From contig DFGZ01000358.1 of NCBI GenBank assembly GCA_002371295.1, positions 1,197 to 34,152 on the forward strand: a stretch of 32,956 nt of DNA. The letters are read 5' to 3'. Below the pieces are notes generated by a model. The model did no database searches and was not told the DNA's origin. It worked only from the letters and a program-made list of their open reading frames with translations. Both the position numbers and the translations under genes were made by a program. Below are positions 15,481-23,665 of the stretch, piece after piece. Position 1 is the stretch's first letter, and every line of letters begins with the position of its first letter. The stretch comes from Oribacterium sp. UBA3737 (GTDB lineage Bacteria > Bacillota_A > Clostridia > Lachnospirales > Lachnospiraceae).

Positions 15481-15588
15481 AGCACAACTGCCTTCGATTT
15501 TTAATCGAAGGAGCCACGCGGCTTTGAGCGCTTCAAAGGAATCCGTAAGGATTCCTGCTCATTACACACGGATGTGTGCGGTGGTGCT
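15481..15588 (+). other. Multi-hairpin element upstream of the unknown lipoprotein gene
   Basis: Consecutive perfect stems: CCTTCGATT/AATCGAAGG (15491-15499, 15503-15511), AGCC/GGCT with loop ACGC (15512-15523), CTTTGA/TCAAAG (15522-15527, 15533-15538), GGAATCC/GGATTCC with loop GTAA (15538-15555), CACAC/GTGTG with loop GGAT (15565-15578). An outer stem AGCAC/GTGCT (15481-15485, 15584-15588) can close the whole. No T-run, so not a terminator. Could be a structured 5' leader of the lipoprotein mRNA or a palindromic DNA site. Confidence 0.5.
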
Positions 15589-15645
15589 ATAAGTGAGTGG
15601 CATATATTTTTGACACTCAAATCATTACATGAATAGGAGGTACTT

Positions 15646-16914
15646 ATGAGAGTTGGGAAACTTATCGTTGTTTGGGCATCGCTGGCTGTAATCTGCATGA
15701 CTAATGCATGTGGATCGTCTGATAAATCACAGCCTGTTGTGACCGGGACCGTTCCTGTTGTGACCGGGACCGTAACAGAGACTCTGGCAAAGCCGAAACT
15801 TACCGGCAGTGGCACTGAGACAAAGATAAAAGAAGATGTAAATGAGTCTGGGTCTGAAAAGGATACTGAGATAAACGAAAAAACATATATAGATGATTAT
15901 CTGATCAATGCCGAAGCAGGAAGCAAGTCATCTTCATGGTCATCCTATAACAATCAGGCGAATTATGATTCCTACAGGCGTCTTCATCCTATGAATAATG
16001 ATCTTATCTCACTGGACATACTGAATGTTTTCAATGAAGAAGTGTCGGCTTTTATCGGAGCACCTTCCTATAAATATGATGCTTTTAACGGCGTAATGGA
16101 GGTTCCCGATAACTATCTGGATGGTGATTTTCCCGCGTGGACAGCATTGGTAGCTGATTGGGCATATTATAAAACACGTTCGGAATGGTCTTACGATATG
16201 CAGCAGGCAGTTAATGATGGGTACAGGTATTACCGCAATAATCTGACTGCCATGTATGGCGACGGTAGTTCCGAAAGAGATCAGTTTGTGTCTTTGTATG
16301 TGACCTATTATACGATAAAGGAAAAGGCTGAAAAAAACCGGACAAACAAGGAAAAAGAAATCTATTTTGGTATTCAGCCGCTGATTACCAAGGTGCATGA
16401 TATTATCCGCAGTCTGCATGGGATAAATAAAACTGCTGTATCAAATTCCGGCAGTACTGGCTCAGCATACAGCAGTGCGGATCCTTTAAAGGGCCTGGTT
16501 GCAGATGATATCCTGACTCCTTTCAGAAAAGATAACTGGTTCAACCCGCAGATTGCTCATGATACGAAGTCGGAAGCCATGATGCTGGGTCAATGGGCGC
16601 AATATAAGATTCAAAGTCCCACCAGCGAAATGCTGGTGCTCAGCACTAACATAGGAAACCGTTACGAGTGGTTATTTGGTACGGATGTATCTAATTGTTA
16701 CCAGAACAATTTCCCTTATTACTATGCCTATTATTTTGCACTGAAGGATTTCTATAATTCAAACGGAACAAAGAGCTATGATACATATTCCCAGATATGC
16801 AGTGACTACTATTTCTTTAATTCCGGTAATCCTGATGTTGAAATCAATAAGCTGTACTCAGATCTTCAAAAATTCATAACCGCAAGCAACAATGTCATAA
16901 GGGCAAAAATATAG
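15646..16914 (+). CDS. Lipoprotein of unknown function
   Basis: 422 residues. Signal peptide with lipobox T-N-A-C (Cys22), then a Thr/Val/Gly-rich linker containing a duplicated V-V-T-G-T-V-P unit, then a charged segment to about 80. The mature domain is rich in Tyr, Asn and Trp. It shows two similar halves: about 125-230 (D-I-L-N-V-F, then W-A-Y-Y-K-T-R-S, then Y-V-T-Y-Y-T-I-K) and about 285-380 (D-I-L-T-P-F, then W-A-Q-Y-K-I-Q-S, then Y-Y-A-Y-Y-F-A-L-K), suggesting an internal duplication of a helical module. Start ATG 15646 follows AGGAGG. I do not recognise a family. It is preceded by the multi-hairpin element and small RNA copy A. Confidence 0.75.
   Translation: MRVGKLIVVWASLAVICMTNACGSSDKSQPVVTGTVPVVTGTVTETLAKPKLTGSGTETKIKEDVNESGSEKDTEINEKTYIDDYLINAEAGSKSSSWSSYNNQANYDSYRRLHPMNNDLISLDILNVFNEEVSAFIGAPSYKYDAFNGVMEVPDNYLDGDFPAWTALVADWAYYKTRSEWSYDMQQAVNDGYRYYRNNLTAMYGDGSSERDQFVSLYVTYYTIKEKAEKNRTNKEKEIYFGIQPLITKVHDIIRSLHGINKTAVSNSGSTGSAYSSADPLKGLVADDILTPFRKDNWFNPQIAHDTKSEAMMLGQWAQYKIQSPTSEMLVLSTNIGNRYEWLFGTDVSNCYQNNFPYYYAYYFALKDFYNSNGTKSYDTYSQICSDYYFFNSGNPDVEINKLYSDLQKFITASNNVIRAKI
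15733..15774 (+). repeat. 21-bp tandem duplication in the lipoprotein linker
   Basis: Two adjacent 21-nt units (15733-15753 and 15754-15774) differ only at the last base and encode the repeated P-V-V-T-G-T-V of the linker. An in-frame repeat that can change copy number without breaking the gene. Confidence 0.9.
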
Positions 16915-16934
16915 TGTGACTTATGATGGTGTGG

Positions 16935-16965
16935 TATGTGGCAGGTCCAAAGGACCTGCCACATA
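16935..16965 (+). terminator. Hairpin terminator after the lipoprotein gene
   Basis: A perfect 14-bp stem, TATGTGGCAGGTCC against its complement, with loop AAA and a short CTTT tail. It lies 20 nt after the lipoprotein stop and 35 nt from the convergent FIST-GGDEF stop, so it may serve both. Confidence 0.7.
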
Positions 16966-17000
16966 GCTTTCTCCAAATATCGTTGTATATGTTTTATTTG

Positions 17001-18737
17001 TCAGTTGCTGCAAACACGATCTTTACCACTATGCTTGGCCTGATACATAAGCTCATCGGTGCGTGAAATCGTGGCAAGAACCGATTCGCCCTGTCTGTGA
17101 CCTGTGACACCGATACTTACTGTAACGGGGTATCGATGATTGGATTCATCTTTTATCTTCTTTCGTAATGTTTCGGCAATTTCGATGATTTCATCCTCTC
17201 TGCATCCGCTTATAAATATCATAAACTCTTCGCCTCCCCAGCGACCTACAGAGGCATTAGGGATAGCTTTTACGTAATCGGACAGTATTTGAGACAGGTA
17301 TTTAAGAATAGCATCACCTTCGATATGTCCAAAATTGTCATTTATTTTTTTGAAATCATCAAGATCCAGCATAACAAGACACCAATCCGTACCACCACCT
17401 TCAGAGTATTCATAGATAGAGCGTTCTATGGCTCCGCGGTTGAGAATACCTGTGAGAGCATCGTGGGATGCTTTATAAAGCATTTTATTCAGCTCTTTGT
17501 TCTTTTCCATAAGTTCTTCGCTGATGGTGTTGATAAACAGTGCAAGACGTGCTGTAACCGAGGTGCCGGCATTATGCTCAAAAAGTGCAAAATCGACCTC
17601 GGGAATAGCCTTCTTTGGACCTTCCCTCATGGCTGCGGTCACCATGGTCAGATTGTTCAAGATGGTGATGCCCTTGTAGCGCATGATTTCTCCAAGAGCG
17701 CTGAACCCTGTTGTATCGCCCAGTTTGGACAGTACAGAAATTTCTGTATTCTCTTTGTCTGACCAATAGATTTTTCGTCCAAAGCAATTAAAGACATTCA
17801 GAACTTCCGGCGCAAATTCCATTATCTTAAGAGCTGTCTGTTTGGTGTGTGACATGATTCTTCTTGGATCTCCATAAGTAAGATAGATTTCGCTTCCCTG
17901 GGGAATGGTAGATGACATAAGGATAGATCCGTCAGGATTGACGGATTTGGCGTGCCTTAAATATTTTGTTTCTTCATCTACCTGGACCTGCCATGGGAAA
18001 TCCAAAGCGTCATAGAAGAAATTGTCATCATTAACGATATTAAGATAATGGGTGTAAACATAATAGGCCGGTTTGTTGTCGATTTCATAAATCAGAGGGC
18101 CGTCGGATTTTGTGATTTTTAAAGGATAACCTATGGGTTTCCAGCCAAACATACGATTTGTAAGGAGGTGAAGTTCAGGTCCGCAGTAGTAAACAAGTAC
18201 TGTACTTTCAAAAGACTCGGGACAGTCACCGGCAAAGACAAAAGAAGGATGCTTATCATCACCTACAGCGACACCTCCGAAAATATCAATTTCTTCAGGA
18301 AGGGTATCTACTACACTGCCGGAAACTTCAAGCAGCTGGTAAGACGCTGCAGTTATTACCTCTATTCCCTTAAGATCTGAGAGACTTTGAATATATTCCG
18401 AAATGCTGTAGGGACCTTGATTGTTTTCTGCATATAAGGGTACTACTGTGACTTCGGTAGATGCGTATTCAAACAGCATAATGGATATGATGGATTCATC
18501 ATCAGTTAGCTGACCTTCAATGATATTACCGATGGAACTGCAGCCAACAACAGGAACTGATGGAAGATGTTTTTTTAATATATGTCTTATCTTTCCAAGA
18601 TCGTCAATTCTATTTTCGGAGGCATACGGAATATATACATGAATCAAAGCGGAATAATCATTTTTACTGACTGTCTCTGCCCATGATTTTACAGTATTTT
18701 CAAATTCTATATCAAATGTCGTCTGCAGTAATTTCAC
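17001..18737 (-). CDS. FIST sensor-diguanylate cyclase (FIST_N/FIST_C-GGDEF)
   Basis: 578 residues, no signal peptide. Residues about 20-220 are a FIST N domain (H-V-Y-I-P-Y, P-V-V-G-C-S-S-I-G-N-I-I-E-G) and about 220-400 a FIST C domain with the conserved S-A-L-G-E-I late motif, a proposed small-ligand sensor. A coiled linker (L-M-E-K-N-K-E-L-N-K-M-L) leads to a GGDEF domain whose active site is G-G-E-E-F at 501-505, so diguanylate cyclase activity is expected. The R-x-x-D inhibitory site five residues upstream is absent. The start is GTG 18737 with a weak AGGTG. A second-messenger gene standing alone, with a long leader region. Confidence 0.9.
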   Translation of the reverse strand: MKLLQTTFDIEFENTVKSWAETVSKNDYSALIHVYIPYASENRIDDLGKIRHILKKHLPSVPVVGCSSIGNIIEGQLTDDESIISIMLFEYASTEVTVVPLYAENNQGPYSISEYIQSLSDLKGIEVITAASYQLLEVSGSVVDTLPEEIDIFGGVAVGDDKHPSFVFAGDCPESFESTVLVYYCGPELHLLTNRMFGWKPIGYPLKITKSDGPLIYEIDNKPAYYVYTHYLNIVNDDNFFYDALDFPWQVQVDEETKYLRHAKSVNPDGSILMSSTIPQGSEIYLTYGDPRRIMSHTKQTALKIMEFAPEVLNVFNCFGRKIYWSDKENTEISVLSKLGDTTGFSALGEIMRYKGITILNNLTMVTAAMREGPKKAIPEVDFALFEHNAGTSVTARLALFINTISEELMEKNKELNKMLYKASHDALTGILNRGAIERSIYEYSEGGGTDWCLVMLDLDDFKKINDNFGHIEGDAILKYLSQILSDYVKAIPNASVGRWGGEEFMIFISGCREDEIIEIAETLRKKIKDESNHRYPVTVSIGVTGHRQGESVLATISRTDELMYQAKHSGKDRVCSN

Positions 18738-19042
18738 GTTTCAACACCTGCTTTCTTCCGTGTGGCCTTTTAGTTTTAGGCTTTATTCTTTTAAACATGA
18801 AATAATAATCGGCGAAATTGGATAATTAATAACGTTATATATGCTCTAAGGATCAAGTGTGCCTTTTTTGTAAAAATTAAGAGTGCACAAATCAAACTTT
18901 CCTTGATCAGTGCACTCTTCTTCGGTTTTGCCTCTCATCTGTATAGGCTTTTTTGCCGGTAATCTATGACATACAGATTCATATCTATCCGTCTCAAAAT
19001 TACTGTTATGTCTTATGTGAATTTGATGATTGTTCCGGAAAA
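18738..19042. other. Spacer between the sugar-acid dehydratase and the FIST-GGDEF gene
   Basis: About 305 nt holding the dehydratase terminator (18879-18919) and then the upstream region of the FIST gene. GATCAAG (near 18851) can also pair with CTTGATC (18902-18908) inside the terminator loop, an alternative fold. A palindrome around TAACGTTA lies near 18829-18837. No gene seen. Confidence 0.45.
18879..18919 (-). terminator. Intrinsic terminator of the TRAP/dehydratase operon
   Basis: AAGAGTGCAC/GTGCACTCTT, 10-bp perfect stem with a 21-nt loop. On the minus strand it is followed by AATTTTTAC and a second T-poor stretch. It lies about 125 nt after the dehydratase stop. Confidence 0.65.
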
Positions 19043-20794
19043 CTAATTCTTATATTCCAGATAAGCGCCTTTCATCGGGCTTGCAGCCAGTTCTGAAAAC
19101 AGTCGGAGCACGCCGCCTTTATATTTTCTGGGCTTGGGTATCCAATGTTTTCTTCTTTCTTCTAAAATCTTTTCGATTTCATCAGGAGTTTTTCTCTCGC
19201 CATCTACGCCGATTATGTTCAATTTGCGTTCCATGACATCAAGTTCGATGAGATCTCCTTCCTTGACAAGGGCTATAGGTCCTCCGTCCTGGGCTTCTGG
19301 ACTGCAGTGTCCGATGACCGGTCCCGTTGAAGCCCCTGAAAAACGTCCGTCTGTGATCAGTGCGATGCTGCGTCCCAGTTCCTGGTCGGAACTTATGGCC
19401 TCTGAGGTATAGAACATTTCCGGCATACCTGAACCCTTTGGTCCCTCGTATCTTATGAAGACAGCATCACCTTTCTGTACTTTATGATGAAGCACGGCAT
19501 CGAGACACTCTTCCTCAGAATCAAAAGGACGTGCAGTTAAGACAGCTTTAAACATTTCCTTAGGGCATGCCGTGTGCTTTATAACAGCGCCTTCCGGAGC
19601 CAGATTGCCTTTTAAGACAGCTATTGAGCCATTGCTTCCTATTGCTTTTTCTGCCGGTCTTATGATGTCTTCTTTTGTTACGTGGATTCCGTATTTAGCA
19701 TTAGCATCATCAAGCCACTTTTGACAGCGCTCATAAAAGCCATTTGCTCTGAGATCCGAAAGATTCTCTCCCAGAGTCTTCCCTGTTACGGTCTTTGCAT
19801 CAAGATGGAGTACATCCTTTATTTCTTCCATTATGGACGGAACACCGCCTGCATAATAGAAAAATTCAGCCGGCCACTTCCCTGCAGGACGTACATCAAG
19901 CAGATACTTTGCTCCGCGATGCAGTCTGTCGAAGGTCTCTCCTGTAATCTCTATACCATACTCATGGGCAATGGCAGGGATATGAAGAAGTGCATTGGTG
20001 CTGCCTGAAATAGCAGCATGAACAAGTATTGCATTTTCAAAACTTTCGAGTGTAACTATATCACCGGGTCTTATCTTTTTTCTTGCCAGTTCAACTGACA
20101 GCTTACCTGCATTATAAGCATATTCGGTAAGATCCGGGGATGTGGCAGGCAGCAGGGCAGAACCCGGTAATGCTAGACCTAAGGCCTCTGACATTATCTG
20201 CATAGTGGATGCAGTTCCGATAAAGCTGCAGGCTCCGCAGCTTGGGCAGGCATTATGCTTTGCCCACTTTAACTTTGCTTCATCTATCTCACCGCGTTCA
20301 TATCTTGCGCTGTACATGCCCAGCTGTTCAAGAGTTAAAAGATCCGGCCCTGCTGACATGGTTCCGCCTGTAACCATGATGCCCGGTATATTGAGACGGG
20401 CCATGCCGATGAGATTGCCCGGCATACCTTTATCGCAGCTTGAGATATATACACCGGCATCAAAAGGTGTGGCGTTGCCATGTATCTCGATCATGTTGGC
20501 TATCATTTCCCGGCTTGCCAGACTGAAATTGATTCCGTCCATTCCCTGACTCTCACCGTCACATATATCTGTTGCAAAATATCTTGCTCCATATCCTCCG
20601 GCATCAAATATTCCTTTTCTGGCAGCTTCAACAAGTTTGTTGAGATGAGCTGATCCCGGATGGCTGTCTCCATAAGTGCTCTCGATGATGACCTGCGGTT
20701 TCCCGAGATCATCAGGCTTCCATCCGCTTCCTATGCGAAGGGGGTCCATCTCAGGTGCCAGTTTTCGTGCCTTTTGACTATTTAATTCTTCCAT
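19043..20794 (-). CDS. IlvD/EDD-family dehydratase, probably for a sugar acid
   Basis: 583 residues from ATG 20794, placed by AGGAGA 9 nt upstream; an earlier ATG (20824) would include that site. Family signatures: I-S-S-C-D-K-G-M-P-G at 117-126 (Cys120) and N-A-C-P-S-C-G-A-C-S at 181-190, which hold the Fe-S cluster in IlvD, Edd and sugar-acid dehydratases. The first cluster cysteine of the classic enzymes (in P-C-N) is replaced here by P-G-S at 46-48; Cys78 in D-I-C-D-G-E-S-Q-G is a possible substitute. The reaction is likely dehydration of an aldonic acid to a 2-keto-3-deoxy acid. Branched-chain amino acid synthesis is less likely, because the neighbours are a GntR regulator and a TRAP importer and no ilv or leu genes are present. 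Confidence 0.85.
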   Translation of the reverse strand: MEELNSQKARKLAPEMDPLRIGSGWKPDDLGKPQVIIESTYGDSHPGSAHLNKLVEAARKGIFDAGGYGARYFATDICDGESQGMDGINFSLASREMIANMIEIHGNATPFDAGVYISSCDKGMPGNLIGMARLNIPGIMVTGGTMSAGPDLLTLEQLGMYSARYERGEIDEAKLKWAKHNACPSCGACSFIGTASTMQIMSEALGLALPGSALLPATSPDLTEYAYNAGKLSVELARKKIRPGDIVTLESFENAILVHAAISGSTNALLHIPAIAHEYGIEITGETFDRLHRGAKYLLDVRPAGKWPAEFFYYAGGVPSIMEEIKDVLHLDAKTVTGKTLGENLSDLRANGFYERCQKWLDDANAKYGIHVTKEDIIRPAEKAIGSNGSIAVLKGNLAPEGAVIKHTACPKEMFKAVLTARPFDSEEECLDAVLHHKVQKGDAVFIRYEGPKGSGMPEMFYTSEAISSDQELGRSIALITDGRFSGASTGPVIGHCSPEAQDGGPIALVKEGDLIELDVMERKLNIIGVDGERKTPDEIEKILEERRKHWIPKPRKYKGGVLRLFSELAASPMKGAYLEYKN

Positions 20795-20836
20795 TGATTT
20801 TTTATCTCCTGCGAGATTACACATCTCGTTTCTGCT

Positions 20837-21571
20837 TTAAGGACGCTGATCTTTATCTGATGAGTCCAGTTCTCCCATCATTCTCCTTACAGCCTCCTGA
20901 TTTTTTCCGTGTTCATACATCAGCTGTCTTGCTCTTTCCTTGTCATGATGAGCAACAGCATCTGCTATAAGGGCGTGAAAATACACACCACCCATATATC
21001 CGAATTCATCATTTCCGAGAACATGCATCTCTTTATAGTTCATAAGTTCCTGCATCTGCTTTATGATGATTCGGTTACCAAGGAATTCCGCAAATGCCAT
21101 ATGAAATTCCTTGTCCTTTTCGATAAATTTTTCCTGATCCCCAACCAGAGCCCTCTGCTCTTTGTTGATTCTGTTTATCTTTTCAATGAATTCGGCGGTA
21201 GCTTTTTCGGCTACTCTCGCAGCTATTGCAGGCTCCAGTATATTTCTGGCCTGTCTCCACTCCCAGTATGAATGTGCATTTTCGTCTGTTTCGATCAGAT
21301 GACTGTGTTTTCTGGATGGAACAGTATCATTGTCTCCCGGTATAAATATCTCTGTAGATTTCACAAAGGATCCCCTGCCGTGCTGACTCTCCAGTATGCC
21401 GAGAACATTGTAACGCTGAAGCGCACTGCGGATGCTTGTGCGACTGCATTTCAGCTCTATGGTGAGCTCGTTTTCAGAAGGGATTTTACTGTTAAGCGGC
21501 CATGCTCCGCTTTCGATTTTATCTTTTATGTACTGCATTACATATTCTGTAACATTGTTATCTTTTGACAT
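20837..21571 (-). CDS. GntR-family (FadR subgroup) transcriptional regulator
   Basis: 244 residues from ATG 21571, 5 nt after AGGAG; a GTG two codons upstream overlaps the site. Residues 1-75 form the winged helix-turn-helix: I-K-D-K-I-E-S-G-A-W, then S-E-N-E-L and C-S-R-T-S-I-R-S-A-L, then G-I-L-E-S-Q-H-G-R-G-S-F-V. Residues about 95-225 are the all-helical FCD ligand domain, with the metal/acid-binding pattern R-x-x-L-E-P, D-K-E-F-H and Y-F-H-A-L-I-A-D-A. Regulators of this group bind sugar acids or dicarboxylates and act as repressors. It lies in the dehydratase/TRAP operon, and its probable sites are the two inverted operators at 24841 and 25041. Confidence 0.9.
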   Translation of the reverse strand: MSKDNNVTEYVMQYIKDKIESGAWPLNSKIPSENELTIELKCSRTSIRSALQRYNVLGILESQHGRGSFVKSTEIFIPGDNDTVPSRKHSHLIETDENAHSYWEWRQARNILEPAIAARVAEKATAEFIEKINRINKEQRALVGDQEKFIEKDKEFHMAFAEFLGNRIIIKQMQELMNYKEMHVLGNDEFGYMGGVYFHALIADAVAHHDKERARQLMYEHGKNQEAVRRMMGELDSSDKDQRP

Positions 21572-21708
21572 AGCCACTCCTGCTTTGCTTCATTTCTGTA
21601 AACTATACCGTAATTCAGCATATCATGTCTGATACTGCACTCTTTTTATATATACTCTTTAAAGGAAATTCTTTCCACTATATTCAGGATATAACGAGTA
21701 AATGCTTG

Positions 21709-21727
21709 CGTTCCTGGTATGGGAACG
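21709..21727 (-). other. Hairpin in the dctM-gntR gap
   Basis: CGTTCC (21709-21714) pairs with GGAACG (21722-21727) in the 209-nt space between dctM and gntR. Just beyond it, at about 21744-21753, lies TACAAGTATA, shared with the operator next to the ManD-like gene. No convincing promoter for gntR was found, so the gap may be transcribed through. Confidence 0.35.
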
Positions 21728-21780
21728 ACAGTTAATTTCGTTTACAAGTATAGCGCTGATATAGGCATTTTCAAAACATG

Positions 21781-23064
21781 TTATGCTACAAGTGCCGGTA
21801 ATGTGGTGGACAACTGAGGTATATAAGCCACCAGCATCATCACGATGAAGAACAGCAGAATCAGCGGCCACATATTCTTGACAAGCTTTGACAGTGGTAT
21901 GTCACCTACGGAACTTGCAATAAACAGAGTTGCTCCTACAGGTGGTGTTATACCGCCAAAGATGAAGGTCAGTACCATCACCATTCCGAAATGAATGGAG
22001 TCAAATCCAAAGCTTGCAGCCAGTGGCTGGAAAATAGGAACCATAATGATGGCTGCCGGTGTTGTATCCATGAAACAACCGATGATCATCATGGCAAATA
22101 TCATGAGAAGAAGGATGATGTAAACATTGTTTGTAAGGCCTGAAATCCAGATACTCATTGCCTGTGGAAGTTTCAGAATTGCGATACAGTAGCTGAAAAC
22201 AGAAGTTGCAGCAAAGATAAGTGAACTCTGTCCTACAGTAAATGCAGTTGATTTAAGAGTTTCATACAGGTCCTTGAGATGAAACTCACGGTAATAAAAA
22301 ACGCCGATGATGATTCCGTAGAGTCCGGCAACTGCGCCTGCTTCCGTTGCTGTGAAGACACCGGAAAGTGTTCCACCGATGATGATACCCGGCATGATCA
22401 TGGCAGGTATGGCATCTGCTGCGGCGTGACCGAGACGTTTTAAATTGAAGCTGGGACGATAGTTGCCATCACAGTTTTCAGGATCGGTTTTTGCTTTGTA
22501 GAGACAAAAACCCATCTGTGAAAGAGATACAAGCAGTCCGGGTATCATTCCGGCAACAAAAAGTTTACCACATGAGATTCCTGTAATTGAGGAATACAGA
22601 ACCATCAGAATCGAAGGCGGAATGATTGAGCCGATTGTAGCCGATGCACAGGTTATGGCTGTTGAGTATGGCCTTGAATATCCTGCTTCTGTCATTCCGG
22701 AGATCTCCATAACACCGAGAGATGCAACGTCTGCAGAGGTGGAACCGGAAATTCCTGCGAACATAGTAGAGGCCAGGACATTAACAAGAGCAAGACCTCC
22801 CGGAAGAAATCCGACTATCTCAGACGCAAAATTGAAGATCCTTCGGGTGATTCCGCAGCGGTTCATGATCTCTCCGGCGAAGATGTACAGCGGGATAGCC
22901 ATAAGAGTAAAGTTATCAGCTCCCGCAAACATTCGCTGAGGCACTGTTATGAGATCGGCGCCTTTCACGATCATGAGATACAAGGTCGAAGAAATGCCCA
23001 TTACGGCAGCCACAGGTATCCCGATGAGAAGCATTGCGAAAAATGCTGTAAGCAGTAATGTCAT
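21781..23064 (-). CDS. dctM: TRAP transporter large membrane subunit DctM
   Basis: 427 residues, about 12 hydrophobic segments, typical of DctM: start M-T-L-L-L-T-A-F-F-A-M, A-I-P-L-Y-I-F-A-G-E-I-M-N, G-G-L-A-L-V-N-V-L-A-S-T-M-F-A-G-I-S-G-S-T-S-A-D, and a C-terminal I-F-G-G-I-T-P-P-V-G. It carries the substrate across the membrane with a sodium gradient, together with DctQ and the lipoprotein DctP. Its ATG overlaps the dctQ stop by 4 nt (ATGA). Confidence 0.95.
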   Translation of the reverse strand: MTLLLTAFFAMLLIGIPVAAVMGISSTLYLMIVKGADLITVPQRMFAGADNFTLMAIPLYIFAGEIMNRCGITRRIFNFASEIVGFLPGGLALVNVLASTMFAGISGSTSADVASLGVMEISGMTEAGYSRPYSTAITCASATIGSIIPPSILMVLYSSITGISCGKLFVAGMIPGLLVSLSQMGFCLYKAKTDPENCDGNYRPSFNLKRLGHAAADAIPAMIMPGIIIGGTLSGVFTATEAGAVAGLYGIIIGVFYYREFHLKDLYETLKSTAFTVGQSSLIFAATSVFSYCIAILKLPQAMSIWISGLTNNVYIILLLMIFAMMIIGCFMDTTPAAIIMVPIFQPLAASFGFDSIHFGMVMVLTFIFGGITPPVGATLFIASSVGDIPLSKLVKNMWPLILLFFIVMMLVAYIPQLSTTLPALVA

Positions 23065-23576
23065 GATGCGAGGTCCTCACTTTCTTTGCTGTGTTTTTTT
23101 ATCTTCTTTCCGGTCTGATACAGGTACACGTTCAGCAGTGATTCAAGGCATATACCGATGCAACCGATTCCCATCACGAAATACGGAACAGCCATAGGGA
23201 TCTGCATCGCTGATGACTTAACCGCAACATTGGCAAGAGCCATTCTGAAGGTATGGAAACTCAGCATGGCAAAGAATGCCGTCATACACACACGGCCTAC
23301 CTGCTCGATGATAAATCTCACTTTTAAAGGAAGCATACCTGTGATGAAATCAACCTGGATATGTCTGTCTTCCTTTGTGGTAATGATGGCTCCGAGAAAG
23401 ATTATGGAAACGAAACAATACCTTCCCATTTCAACAGCAAATGTAATAGGCTTATTAAAAAAGTAGCGCATGATGACATTTAAATTTGTGATACCAAACA
23501 TCAAAAGAAACAGGATGATGATGGATATCGTAACAATCTTTATCAGCGCATCATGTATTTTCTCCAAGGATTTCAT
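23061..23576 (-). CDS. dctQ: TRAP transporter small membrane subunit DctQ
   Basis: 171 residues from ATG 23576, with a weak AAAGGGG upstream; a longer frame begins 14 codons earlier but its extra residues (R/S/G-rich) are not membrane-like. Four hydrophobic segments with the DctQ pattern N-V-I-M-R-Y-F-F, E-M-G-R-Y-C-F-V-S-I-I-F-L-G-A and D-R-H-I-Q-V-D. It forms the membrane complex with DctM and docks the binding protein. The gap to dctP holds a stem-loop. Confidence 0.92.
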   Translation of the reverse strand: MKSLEKIHDALIKIVTISIIILFLLMFGITNLNVIMRYFFNKPITFAVEMGRYCFVSIIFLGAIITTKEDRHIQVDFITGMLPLKVRFIIEQVGRVCMTAFFAMLSFHTFRMALANVAVKSSAMQIPMAVPYFVMGIGCIGICLESLLNVYLYQTGKKIKKHSKESEDLAS

Positions 23577-23601
23577 AGTGCCCCGGCCCCTTTCTGAACG
23601 T

Positions 23602-23639
23602 GATAACCGAACGAACACGGATCCGGCCGTCCGGTTATC
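23602..23639 (-). promoter_or_regulatory. Intercistronic hairpin between dctP and dctQ
   Basis: GATAACCG (23602-23609) pairs perfectly with CGGTTATC (23632-23639); the 22-nt loop contains a further CGGATCCG palindrome. Such stems after a binding-protein gene usually protect its mRNA or reduce read-through, so that DctP is made in excess over DctQM. No T-run follows on the minus strand. Confidence 0.6.
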
Positions 23640-23665
23640 TTTTATTTCTTTACAGCAGTTAAAAC

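Noticed and set aside
19043..20794. Branched-chain amino acid dihydroxy-acid dehydratase (ilvD)
   Set aside because: No ilv/leu genes around, a GntR regulator and TRAP operon instead, and the P-C-N cluster motif is missing.
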